Source: Planctomycetota bacterium
GTDB lineage: Bacteria; Planctomycetota; UBA8108; JACQVS01
Reading direction: 5' to 3'
Length of the DNA stretch: 58,345 nt
NCBI GenBank assembly: GCA_016209605.1
Contig: JACQVS010000040.1
Coordinates: forward strand, 1 to 58,345
Shown here: in pieces, positions 35,400 through 42,480 of the stretch
Layout of the letters: every line of letters begins with the position of its first letter
Position numbering within the stretch: the first letter of the stretch is position 1
Position numbers and translations under genes: made by a program
Notes under the pieces: generated by a model
Database searches by the model: none
Told to the model about the DNA's origin: nothing
What the model saw: the letters and a program-made list of their open reading frames with translations, nothing else

Positions 35400-37151
35400 A
35401 TGGCAAGCATCTTCCGACAGGGTTTCACCAGGAAGGACCCCGTCACTGGAAAGGTGGTAAAGCTCCACTCCAAGAAATGGTACGTGGAATACGTTGACGC
35501 CAGCGGCATCTGTCGCCGAGTTGCGGGCTATGTTGACAAGGAGGCCACGCGCCAGCTTGCTAGCCGGCTTGAGAAACAAGCGGCCCTGGAAGCCTCCGGT
35601 GTCATAGACCACTTCGCCGAGCACCGCCAACGGCCACTTGCCGAACACCTGGAAGACTTCCGCAAGCATCTTGAAGCCAAGAACAACACCCCGAAACATG
35701 TTCATCTGGTTACGGGGCGGATCGCCGGGGCGCTCTCCGGCTGCGACGCGAAGCTCCTCCAGGACCTCGACGCCTCGAAGCTCGCCGCCTGGCTCGCCGA
35801 CCAGCGCACGAAGGGCCTCTCCCACAGGACGAGCAACTTCTACCTCTCGGCCATGAAGACCTTCGGCCGCTGGCTCCAGCGCTTTCAGCGCCTGCTTGAT
35901 AATCCCTTCTTGCATCTGGAGGGGGTGAATCCCGAGGTGGACGTTCGCCGCCGCCGGCGCGCCCTTGACCCAGAGGAAGTCCACCGCTTGATCGAAGCGA
36001 CGAAGCTCGCCCTCCCATTCCGGGGGCTCTCGGGCAAGGACCGCGCCATGCTGTATCTTACCGCCTCAATGACCGGCCTTCGCGCCGCGGAACTGGCGAG
36101 CCTCGGAGCCGGAAATCTCGATTTCGAAGCCGAACCGCCAACCGTGACCGTCGAGGCCGGCTACTCGAAGCACCGCCGCCGCGATATCCTGCCGCTCCAC
36201 CCCGAGCTGGCCGAGGAGCTGAAGCGCTGGCTCCCCTCGCGCCAGGAGGCCGCCGGGAGGCTCTGGCCGGGGAACTGGAGCCGCGAGGCGGGCGGCATGA
36301 TCCGGATGGACCTCGAACGCGCCGGAATTCCCTACGAGACCGAGGCCGGCCTCGCCGACTTCCACGCCCTCCGGCACAGCTACCTCACGAACCTTGCCCG
36401 CTCTGGCGCCCATCCCAAGGCGATCCAGGCGCTGGCGCGACATTCCACCGTGGAATTAAGCCTCGGCCGGTACGCCCACTTCGGGATTCTCGATATGTCG
36501 GCAGCGCTTGAAGGCATGCCCATGCCCAAGGGGAAGCCCGAGAGCACGGAGAAGGCGCGGCTTGCCGCCGGCGCGGAAGGAAGCGCCCCAATTTTGGCTT
36601 CAAATCCGCTTACAGGCCCGCTTACAGGAAATGCCGACTTTTCGGGTCAATCGCTGTCCACCGCTGGCCATCGGCCAGCTCGCGACGCCGGCGCGGAGCC
36701 TTTCCAGAAAAGCGGTGAAGGCTTCGAGTTACCCGCGGCCCCGAGTGAAAATGGCGGAGAGGGAGGGATTCGAACCCCCGGTGGCCTTTTGGACCACAGC
36801 GGTTTTCAAGACCGCCACAATCGGCCGCTCTGTCACCTCTCCGCGCGCTTTGAGTCTTCATTAAATTTCCGCGCCTTATTTTTTCAACCCGCCGCCGCCG
36901 TTTTGTTGCTCCGCCCGCCGGCTGCGGAAGAACCGCTGCAGGAGATCGCCGCACTCGGCGGCTCGAATGCCGGCGATCACCTCCGGCCTGTGGTTGTTGC
37001 GGGGATCGACCAGAACCGGGTGGACGGACCGGAAGGCGCCCGCCTTGGAATCGTCGGCGCCGTAAATGACGCGCGGGATCCGCGCCTGGATGATGGCTCC
37101 GGCGCACATCAAGCAAGGCTCCAGGGTAACCACGAGGGTGACCTCGCTTAG
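35400..37151 (+). CDS. Site-specific tyrosine integrase of the element
   Basis: This integrase catalyses integration at tRNA-Ser(TGA). The N-terminal arm-binding and SAM-like domains cover residues 1-180 and the catalytic domain 190-375: Arg in TGLRAAEL, Lys in SKHRRRDILPLH, HALRHSY, then ARHST with the nucleophile Tyr in GRYAH. The native protein should end beyond the att site, but in the integrated state the frame runs through the antisense of the tRNA (GGEGGIRTPGG is an antisense-tRNA translation) and on into the antisense of tadA to a stop at 37151. The circular form would instead use the tail at 28641-28865. AGGAGG before 35400 is a strong ribosome-binding site. Confidence 0.9.
   Translation: MASIFRQGFTRKDPVTGKVVKLHSKKWYVEYVDASGICRRVAGYVDKEATRQLASRLEKQAALEASGVIDHFAEHRQRPLAEHLEDFRKHLEAKNNTPKHVHLVTGRIAGALSGCDAKLLQDLDASKLAAWLADQRTKGLSHRTSNFYLSAMKTFGRWLQRFQRLLDNPFLHLEGVNPEVDVRRRRRALDPEEVHRLIEATKLALPFRGLSGKDRAMLYLTASMTGLRAAELASLGAGNLDFEAEPPTVTVEAGYSKHRRRDILPLHPELAEELKRWLPSRQEAAGRLWPGNWSREAGGMIRMDLERAGIPYETEAGLADFHALRHSYLTNLARSGAHPKAIQALARHSTVELSLGRYAHFGILDMSAALEGMPMPKGKPESTEKARLAAGAEGSAPILASNPLTGPLTGNADFSGQSLSTAGHRPARDAGAEPFQKSGEGFELPAAPSENGGEGGIRTPGGLLDHSGFQDRHNRPLCHLSARFESSLNFRALFFQPAAAVLLLRPPAAEEPLQEIAALGGSNAGDHLRPVVVAGIDQNRVDGPEGARLGIVGAVNDARDPRLDDGSGAHQARLQGNHEGDLA
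36608..36631 (+). promoter_or_regulatory. Putative integrase arm-type sites, right arm
   Basis: Two direct copies of GCTTACAGG lie 12 bp apart, identical over 24 bp to 28697-28720, and 111 bp inside the right att core. They lie within the integrase coding sequence (residues reading LTGPLTG). Confidence 0.55.
36743..36815. repeat. att repeat, right copy
   Basis: The 73-bp direct repeat of 28568-28640. Here it overlaps the intact tRNA-Ser(TGA), whose 5' part continues to 36842. The crossover must lie within this block, most likely in the anticodon stem-loop region. Confidence 0.92.
36752..36842 (-). tRNA. tRNA-Ser (TGA anticodon)
   Basis: A 91-nt class II tRNA with encoded CCA. The acceptor is GGAGAGG/CCTCTCC, the anticodon arm GGCGGTCTTGAAAACCGC with anticodon TGA, a long variable arm, and the T arm GGGGGTTCGAATCCCTCC. 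It is the attachment site of the 8.2-kb element, and the gene is restored intact at the right boundary. Confidence 0.95.
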
Positions 37152-37400
37152 CCGCCACGCATCGTAGTGCGCCGCCCCTTGCGTGATAACCAGCAGCTCA
37201 GCGTGGGCGGTGGGATCGCGGAGCAACTCCCTCTGGTTGTGGGCCCGGGCGATGACCTTGCCGGTGGTATTTTCAAAGAGCAACGCGCCGACGGGGACCT
37301 CCCCCTCCTCGAGGGCCATCTCCGCCTGCTTGAGGGCGAGGAGCATATAATCCTCGGGCCGGCGCACATCATCAAAGAGCACGGGCGACTGGATCTCCAT
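36876..37400 (-). CDS. tadA: tRNA-specific adenosine deaminase
   Basis: This enzyme converts A34 to inosine in tRNA-Arg(ACG). It has 174 residues with the cytidine-deaminase fold: zinc ligand and catalytic glutamate HAE at residues 66-68, and PCLMC (Cys96, Cys99) as the other ligands. RNNHRPEVIAGI follows, as in TadA. Other nucleobase deaminases are close relatives, but the LEPCLMCAGA block fits TadA best. The cognate tRNA-Arg(ACG) gene lies at 49133-49209. The integrase frame of the element runs antisense into the 3' end of this gene. Confidence 0.9.
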   Translation of the reverse strand: MEIQSPVLFDDVRRPEDYMLLALKQAEMALEEGEVPVGALLFENTTGKVIARAHNQRELLRDPTAHAELLVITQGAAHYDAWRLSEVTLVVTLEPCLMCAGAIIQARIPRVIYGADDSKAGAFRSVHPVLVDPRNNHRPEVIAGIRAAECGDLLQRFFRSRRAEQQNGGGGLKK

Positions 37401-37461
37401 TATCTCGAATTTTTACTGAAAGGCTGCAGTTTAACAGAGGATTGAAAGACAGGCAAATTTT

Positions 37462-38766
37462 TCAATCCCCCTTCTCCCGGCGGGAAGGGACCTCCCCGGT
37501 GATCAGCCGGGCGCTGCGGTTCCAGGTGAAGTAGTTCCAGGCCCACTGGATGAGGACGAGGAGGCGATTCTCGAAGCCGATCAGTTGGACGAGGTGGACG
37601 AAAAGCCAGAGCAGCCAGGCAAAGAAGCCGCTAAATTCGAGCTTGCCGATCTCCGCCACCGCGGCGGCGCGGCCAATGGTCGCCAGGTTCCCCCAGTCGC
37701 GGTAGGCGAAAGGGGCCGGCGTCCAGCCTTCGAGGCGCGCCTTGAGGAGCCTGGCCGCATATTGGCCCTGCTGGATGGCCACGGGGGCGAGGCCTGGGAG
37801 CGGTCGGCCATCGGCCCCAGCGCAATGAGCGAGATCGCCGATCACAAAAATTTCCGGATGGCTCCGGAGATGCAGCCAGGGAGTGACCAGCACCCGGCCC
37901 TGGGGATCGGCGGCGGCGCCGGTCCGCCGGGCCAGCGCTTCGCCCAGCGGCGAGGCCTTGACCCCGGCCGCCCACAAGATGGTCTTTGACCGGATGCTCT
38001 CCGCCGTGCCGGCGCTTATGCATTCGACCTCGCCGCCGCTTAACCGGGTGACTTTCACGTCCGGGCGTACCCCGACGCCGAGCCGGGCCAGGGCCTTCTC
38101 CGCCTGGCGCGACAGGCAAGGGCTGAAGGCTTGGAGGATGCGATCCCCGCCTTCAAGGAGGATGATCCGCGACTCCGCCGGATCGATGGCGCGGAAATCC
38201 TTCCGCAAGGTGTCGCGGGCCAGCTCGGCGAGCGCGCCCGCCAGCTCGACGCCGGTCGGGCCGCCGCCCACGACCGTGAAGGTCAGCCATGGCGCCCGCT
38301 TCGCCGGATCGGCCTCGCGCTCCGCCGCCTCGAAGGCGAAGAGGAGGCGCCGGCGGATCTCGGTGGCATCTTCAACGCCTTTGAGCGCGGGGGCGAACGG
38401 CCGCCAGTCGTCATGGCCGAAGTAGTGGTTCTGCATGCCCGCCGCGACGATGAGCGAGTCGTAGGAGATCTCGCCATCGCCCAGGATCACAGCGCGCCGG
38501 CCGGGTTCGAAATCGACCGCCTCGGCGAGCAGCACCTGCACGTTCCTCTGGCGCTTGAGGATCTCGCGGAGCGGCGAAGCGATGTCGGCCGGCGACAGGG
38601 CTCCGGTCGCCACCTGATAAAGGAGCGGCTGGAAGAGGTGGAAGTTGCGGCGGTCGATGAGCGTCACCTGGAAAGCGGTGTCAGCAAGCTCCTTGGCGGC
38701 GTAAAGGCCTCCAAAGCCGCCGCCGATGATCACCACGCGATGAGGAAATCCTCGCTGCGTTTCCAT
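37462..38766 (-). CDS. ndh: Type II NADH dehydrogenase (NDH-2)
   Basis: A single-subunit, non-proton-pumping NADH:quinone oxidoreductase of 434 residues. The FAD-binding dinucleotide fold is at the N-terminus (RVVIIGGGFGGLYAAKEL) and the NADH fold in the middle (TVVGGGPTGVELAGALAELA); the quinone-site stretch is VAIQQGQYAARLL near the end. A C-terminal amphipathic or membrane-anchoring region (FAWLLWLFVHLVQLIGFENRLLVLIQW) is typical. The start at 38766 has GAGGAG ten bases upstream. It could regenerate NAD for the pathways encoded nearby. No operon partner is evident. Confidence 0.92.
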   Translation of the reverse strand: METQRGFPHRVVIIGGGFGGLYAAKELADTAFQVTLIDRRNFHLFQPLLYQVATGALSPADIASPLREILKRQRNVQVLLAEAVDFEPGRRAVILGDGEISYDSLIVAAGMQNHYFGHDDWRPFAPALKGVEDATEIRRRLLFAFEAAEREADPAKRAPWLTFTVVGGGPTGVELAGALAELARDTLRKDFRAIDPAESRIILLEGGDRILQAFSPCLSRQAEKALARLGVGVRPDVKVTRLSGGEVECISAGTAESIRSKTILWAAGVKASPLGEALARRTGAAADPQGRVLVTPWLHLRSHPEIFVIGDLAHCAGADGRPLPGLAPVAIQQGQYAARLLKARLEGWTPAPFAYRDWGNLATIGRAAAVAEIGKLEFSGFFAWLLWLFVHLVQLIGFENRLLVLIQWAWNYFTWNRSARLITGEVPSRREKGD

Positions 38767-38786
38767 GTGCTTGACTCCTCTGCAGC

Positions 38787-39479
38787 TCAACCCACCAGAA
38801 TCGTTTTACCCTCATAGTAAGAGATGATCCGCTTCTCGAAAGTTCGCCGGACCAATCCCACCCGCAGGCGGAAGCGGACAAAGTAGCCGCCGTGCTCGCG
38901 CATGTTCTCCGCGGCGTGACCGGCCAAAGGCACCAGCCAGCCGGCGAGGGAAAGCAGCGAGGCCAGCATCTCATTGGCCATGCTCTCATGCGCGGTCAAG
39001 GGCATGGGGGCCGTGAAAATGGCGGTGAAACCGTGGGTGGAGCCGCCGTAGAGCACCACGCGGCGCGCCAGCTCATGCTGCTCGTACTTCTGGGTGCGCG
39101 ACTCCCATTTACCTTCAGGATGGAGCTCGAAGTAGCGGTCGACCAGCTCCGCCTCGATGGTGACGCCCTTCACCGGGCGATGGGTGTCGACCTGGAGCGT
39201 CGTTTCAAAAGGCTCGCAGGCGCGCGCGGCCTTGGGAACCGCCAGCTCGATTCGCTTGAACCACCAGTCGAAGCAAGCCGAGACGCATGACGAGGCGCCA
39301 GCCCAGAGAGCGAAAGCCGTCTCGATCCACACCAAGACAGGCGACAGCCCCACCGCCGCCCGCCAGCTGGGGACGGCGCTGAGGGCGAGGCCGGAGGCGG
39401 CGAGAAGACCCCAGAGGACGAGCGGAGGAAAAGCGCGGCTCCGGTAAAAGGCCGGCGGAGACCTTAAATCGTGCCTCAT
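38787..39479 (-). CDS. Membrane protein of unknown function
   Basis: A 230-residue protein with two N-terminal transmembrane helices (PPLVLWGLLAASGLALSAV and SPVLVWIETAFALWAGASS), then a soluble beta-rich domain and another hydrophobic stretch near residue 170 (MLASLLSLAGWLVPLAG). The start at 39479 forms an ATGA overlap with the upstream methyltransferase-like gene, so the three genes 39985-40578, 39476-39988 and this one are a coupled operon. I do not recognise the family. Confidence 0.7.
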   Translation of the reverse strand: MRHDLRSPPAFYRSRAFPPLVLWGLLAASGLALSAVPSWRAAVGLSPVLVWIETAFALWAGASSCVSACFDWWFKRIELAVPKAARACEPFETTLQVDTHRPVKGVTIEAELVDRYFELHPEGKWESRTQKYEQHELARRVVLYGGSTHGFTAIFTAPMPLTAHESMANEMLASLLSLAGWLVPLAGHAAENMREHGGYFVRFRLRVGLVRRTFEKRIISYYEGKTILVG

Positions 39480-39988
39480 CGCTCCATTCCCTTCCGCCAC
39501 TCCAGCCAGCCGCCGAGGAGGAGGGCGGTGGCCTGGCCCAGAGTGTAAAAGCGGCCGCCCTTCCCCAGGGGAATCGACCAGCGGCGGCCGCAGCACGCCA
39601 GCTCGCTCCTCGACAGGCCCCAGGTTTCCTCGCCCAGAAGAAATGCCAGTCGGCGTGAAAAAGAGCGCGGCAGCGACCACGGCGGCTCGCCCCCCTCCAC
39701 GGCGAGGGCGATGATTTCGAGATCGCGCTCTTTCATGGCCTCGGCCCAGGAAGACACCGTTTCAAAGCGCCGCGCGGCCAGGCGCTCGGGCCGCTGGGCC
39801 AGCTCCGGCCGCCAGGACATGAGCCGCCGCAGCACTTTGTAGCTCGTGGGCTCGATGGAGTTGCCGATCAAGTGGACCTCGGCGCCGAAGCCGGCGGCCA
39901 GGTGGAGCGTTTCCGCGAGGTCGCGGGGGTCCTTGATGGTGTCGAAGGCGAGGACGCAGTTCACGGGAAGGGCGGCTCGAGCTTTCAA
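39476..39988 (-). CDS. SpoU/TrmH-type RNA methyltransferase-like protein
   Basis: A 170-residue protein of SPOUT-knot layout. Conserved-looking blocks are VLAFDTIKDPRDLAETLHLAAGFGAEVHLIG at the N-terminus, LAFLLGEETWGLS (motif 2) and IPLGKGGRFYTLGQATALLLG (motif 3, where the usual SLNVS reads RFYTLGQ). The weakened motif 3 means substrate and activity are uncertain. The gene overlaps the Uma2-like gene upstream and the membrane protein downstream by four bases each. Confidence 0.7.
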   Translation of the reverse strand: MKARAALPVNCVLAFDTIKDPRDLAETLHLAAGFGAEVHLIGNSIEPTSYKVLRRLMSWRPELAQRPERLAARRFETVSSWAEAMKERDLEIIALAVEGGEPPWSLPRSFSRRLAFLLGEETWGLSRSELACCGRRWSIPLGKGGRFYTLGQATALLLGGWLEWRKGMER

Positions 39989-40578
39989 GGGCAGAGTTGG
40001 CTCACCGCCGCCTTGAAGCCCTTGAGCAAGTTCGAGGAAGCGGTCTCGCCGGCGCCGTAGCGCCTGGTCAGGGAGTAGGTTCTGTCCTTTTCCAGGCGGT
40101 AAATTTCGACTTCCCGCTTCTCGGCATCGATGATCCAGTACTCCTTCACACCGGCTTTGGCGTACACCTCGAACTTGACGTTGCGGTCCGCGTGCCAGCT
40201 GGTGGGGGAAAGAATCTCCACCAGGAGGTCGGGAGCGCCTTTGACGTACTTCTCCTTGATGATCTTGAGGCGCTTCCGGCCGATGAAGATGATGTCCGGC
40301 TGCACCGGCTCCGCCAGGCCCGGGAGGATGACATCGATGGGGGCGGGAAAAACTTCACCCAGATTTCTGGCGGTGACGAATTGGTGCAAGCTCGATGATA
40401 AAATCATCTGGGTTCTTTGATGAGGGGTTCTGGGAGCGGGCGTCATGTACAATCTTCCTTGAATCACTTCATACCGCCAGCCGTCCTCGGGCAAGCGGCA
40501 GTAGTCCTTGTAGGTCCACCGGCGCGGGGCGGGCAGCTTGACGGGAATCGCAGGGGGCTGAAGCGTTCTGATCGTCAT
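39985..40578 (-). CDS. Uma2-family (DUF820) restriction-endonuclease-fold protein
   Basis: A 197-residue protein with the Uma2 layout: LPEDGWRYEVIQGRLYMTPAP near residue 29, a PDIIFIGRKR segment, then PDLLVEILSPTSWHADRNVKFEVYAKAGVKEYWIID, containing the PD-(D/E)xK-like catalytic Asp and Glu residues and Lys. Such proteins are abundant in cyanobacteria, planctomycetes and Chloroflexi, and their function is unsettled. It is the first gene of a three-gene coupled operon. Confidence 0.88.
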   Translation of the reverse strand: MTIRTLQPPAIPVKLPAPRRWTYKDYCRLPEDGWRYEVIQGRLYMTPAPRTPHQRTQMILSSSLHQFVTARNLGEVFPAPIDVILPGLAEPVQPDIIFIGRKRLKIIKEKYVKGAPDLLVEILSPTSWHADRNVKFEVYAKAGVKEYWIIDAEKREVEIYRLEKDRTYSLTRRYGAGETASSNLLKGFKAAVSQLCP

Positions 40579-40643
40579 ATCATGGTTTCCTTGCTCAAGG
40601 TTGATATTCCTGTACTATTGTAACCCTTTCCGCCGGGTTCTGG

Positions 40644-40724
40644 TCAAGAATCCTTGAACAGCGCCAGGAGGAGGAGCGCCAGGATGACGAGGGCAATGAC
40701 GATCAGGATGATCCACAGCGGCAC
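40644..40724 (-). CDS. 26-residue single-span membrane microprotein
   Basis: A GTG-started frame encodes PLWIILIVIALVILALLLLA and ends FKDS. It is a single hydrophobic helix with a charged C-terminal tip. AAGGAG lies eight bases before the GTG, a strong site for so short a gene. It sits between the Uma2-like gene and the oxidoreductase gene. No homolog is recalled; small membrane peptides commonly modulate larger membrane complexes. Confidence 0.5.
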   Translation of the reverse strand: MPLWIILIVIALVILALLLLALFKDS

Positions 40725-40784
40725 GGTATCGCTCCTTGCTCTACTTTCCTCATGTTCCACCTCCGGCCCTCAGGGGGCTGTGGA

Positions 40785-42092
40785 TCACGCCGGCTTCGAA
40801 TCCACCGCCGCCTCCCTGGCGGCGTCCCAGTAAAACATCTTCCCCTCGCGGTAGGACCGAACCGAGAGACCGATGGTCACCATCACCTTGTAGGCCAGCT
40901 CGGCGTCGCAGTTGGGGCGCTTGCGCGAGCGCACGCACTCGAAGAAGTTGTCGACGTGGAGCTGGTCCCCCTCGTTGGCGGTCTTGTCGATGAGGACGCG
41001 GTCCTGGCCCCACTTCTTGCGGAAGCTGTCCTGAAAAGGCTCCTCGGGGATGATTTCGATGCGGTCCCGCTCCTCTCCCTCCCAGTCGTCCCCCATCACC
41101 AGGGTCGCCTCCTCGCCGCGGATGAGGGGCAGGGAGCCGCGCCGGTTGGCCATGGTCGACGGGATGATCATGGAGTACTCGCCGGGATAGTCGGCGGCGG
41201 TCAGGAAGGTGTCGGGCACCTCGCGGCCGTCCTTGTGCGCCCAGATGCCGCCCATGCCGGCGACGCGGGACGGGAAGTCGTTCCGGATGGCGAGGTGGAA
41301 GGGGGCGACGTTGTGGTAGTGGAGGTCGGTGGCGATGCCGCCCGAGTAGTCCCAGTACTTGCGGAAGCGGAAGAAGCGCTCGGCGCTGAAGGGGATCCTG
41401 GGCGCCGAGCCCAGCCACTCCTCCCAGTCGATGTGATCTTCGCCCCGGCCCTCGGGCCCGGCCTTGGGATCGATCTTGTAGTTCCAGGTGCCGCCCGGCT
41501 CGTTGCGGTTGTAGGCGCTCTGGCAGCAGACGATCTTCCCCAGCATGCCCTTCTCCAGGGCCGCCTTCACCTTCCACCACTTGCTCCAGGAGGTCGACTG
41601 CACGCCGACCTGGAAGACGCTCTTCGAGGCCTGGACGGCGCGGTGAACCTCCTTCGCCTCCTCGACCGTCAAGGTCATGGGCTTTTCGCAGTAAACGTCG
41701 AGTCCCTTGGCGAGGGCCGCGAGCGACATGGGGGCGTGCCAGTGGTCGGGGGTGGCGATGAAGACCGCATCCAGGCCGGGGCGGTCAAGCAGCTCGCGGA
41801 AGTTGCCGTAGAGCCGGGCCTCGCGCGCCAGGGCGCCGGCGGCGCGCTGGCGTTTTTCGTACGCGTCCGAGATCCCCACCACCGCCGCGTCCGGGCGCTT
41901 GAGCACCATTTGCAGGAGATGGGTGCCGCGCCCGCCGACGCCGATCATGCCGGCCTCGATGCGGTCGTTGGCGCCGAGGACCCGGGCGTGGGCCGGAAGG
42001 GCGGCGAAGCTCATGGCCCAGCCGCCGGCCAGTCCGCCCGCGGTCAAGGATTTGAGGAAATCGCGCCGGCCGGTTGTCGTTTTATTTTCCAT
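40785..42092 (-). CDS. Tat-exported Gfo/Idh/MocA-family oxidoreductase
   Basis: A 435-residue NAD(P)-dependent oxidoreductase. The N-terminus has a Tat signal (GRRDFLKSLTAGGLAGG) and ends near residue 35. The Rossmann fold follows (AGMIGVGGRGTHLLQM), then ATPDHWHAP and the catalytic EKPMTL motif of the family. The C-terminal domain has the SYREGKMFYWD end. Planctomycete genomes hold many such exported members, often acting on sugars or inositols. The substrate is unknown. Confidence 0.9.
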   Translation of the reverse strand: MENKTTTGRRDFLKSLTAGGLAGGWAMSFAALPAHARVLGANDRIEAGMIGVGGRGTHLLQMVLKRPDAAVVGISDAYEKRQRAAGALAREARLYGNFRELLDRPGLDAVFIATPDHWHAPMSLAALAKGLDVYCEKPMTLTVEEAKEVHRAVQASKSVFQVGVQSTSWSKWWKVKAALEKGMLGKIVCCQSAYNRNEPGGTWNYKIDPKAGPEGRGEDHIDWEEWLGSAPRIPFSAERFFRFRKYWDYSGGIATDLHYHNVAPFHLAIRNDFPSRVAGMGGIWAHKDGREVPDTFLTAADYPGEYSMIIPSTMANRRGSLPLIRGEEATLVMGDDWEGEERDRIEIIPEEPFQDSFRKKWGQDRVLIDKTANEGDQLHVDNFFECVRSRKRPNCDAELAYKVMVTIGLSVRSYREGKMFYWDAAREAAVDSKPA

Positions 42093-42126
42093 GGGAACTC
42101 GCTTTCCTGGTATATCAAATTTGAGA

Positions 42127-42432
42127 TTAAAGGCTTTCCAGAAACTCCGCCATCTCCCCCTGGGCGTGGTGGTCGCCGGCGGCGCCGGCGGCCTCGATGC
42201 CTTGGAACAGCACGGTCTTGGCTTCCTCGGCCCGTCCCACCTGCGCCAGCACCCGCGCCTTCTGGAAGTAGGCCGCGACGTAGCGGGGGTCGAGGCTCAA
42301 GGCGTGGTTGAAGCGGCTCAAGGAATCCTCTACTCTCCCCTGCTTGGCCAGCGCCATGGCCAGGCCGAAGTTCAGGAACACATCGTCCGGCTCCCTGGCC
42401 AGAAGGGCCTCCAGCTGCTCTAGCGTGGGCAT
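42127..42432 (-). CDS. Small TPR-repeat protein
   Basis: A 101-residue protein consisting of two to three tetratricopeptide repeats: VFLNFGLAMALAKQGRVEDSLSRFNHALSLDPRYVAAYFQKARVLAQVGRAEEAKTV. It is probably a protein-protein adaptor. It lies 34 bases downstream of the sigma-54 activator's neighbour region and 35 bases before the oxidoreductase gene in the same direction; a transcript spanning both is possible. Confidence 0.85.
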   Translation of the reverse strand: MPTLEQLEALLAREPDDVFLNFGLAMALAKQGRVEDSLSRFNHALSLDPRYVAAYFQKARVLAQVGRAEEAKTVLFQGIEAAGAAGDHHAQGEMAEFLESL

Positions 42433-42480
42433 GTTTCACGGCCTCTCTCTTTCCGTGGAAGAAAAGTGTATGGGGAACAT

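Larger units (their letters stand above)
28568..36815. mobile_element. 8.2-kb integrative element at tRNA-Ser(TGA)
   Basis: The element is bounded by the 73-bp att repeats and lies on the 3' side of an intact tRNA-Ser(TGA). It encodes, left to right, the in-frame integrase tail, a second tyrosine recombinase, a terminase-small-subunit-like HTH protein, a dockerin-like secreted protein, a hypothetical protein, an HTH_17 protein, a RepA-like ATPase, two small proteins, an excisionase-like protein, a small HTH protein and the integrase. No capsid, portal, relaxase or conjugation gene is seen. It may replicate as a circle using the ATPase and be mobilised by a helper; that is inference. Confidence 0.85.

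Noticed and set aside
36752..36815. GGEGGIRTPGGLLDHSGFQDR as a protein domain of the integrases
   Set aside because: It is the translation of antisense tRNA-Ser sequence, a well-known artefact of integrase frames that run across a tRNA att site.
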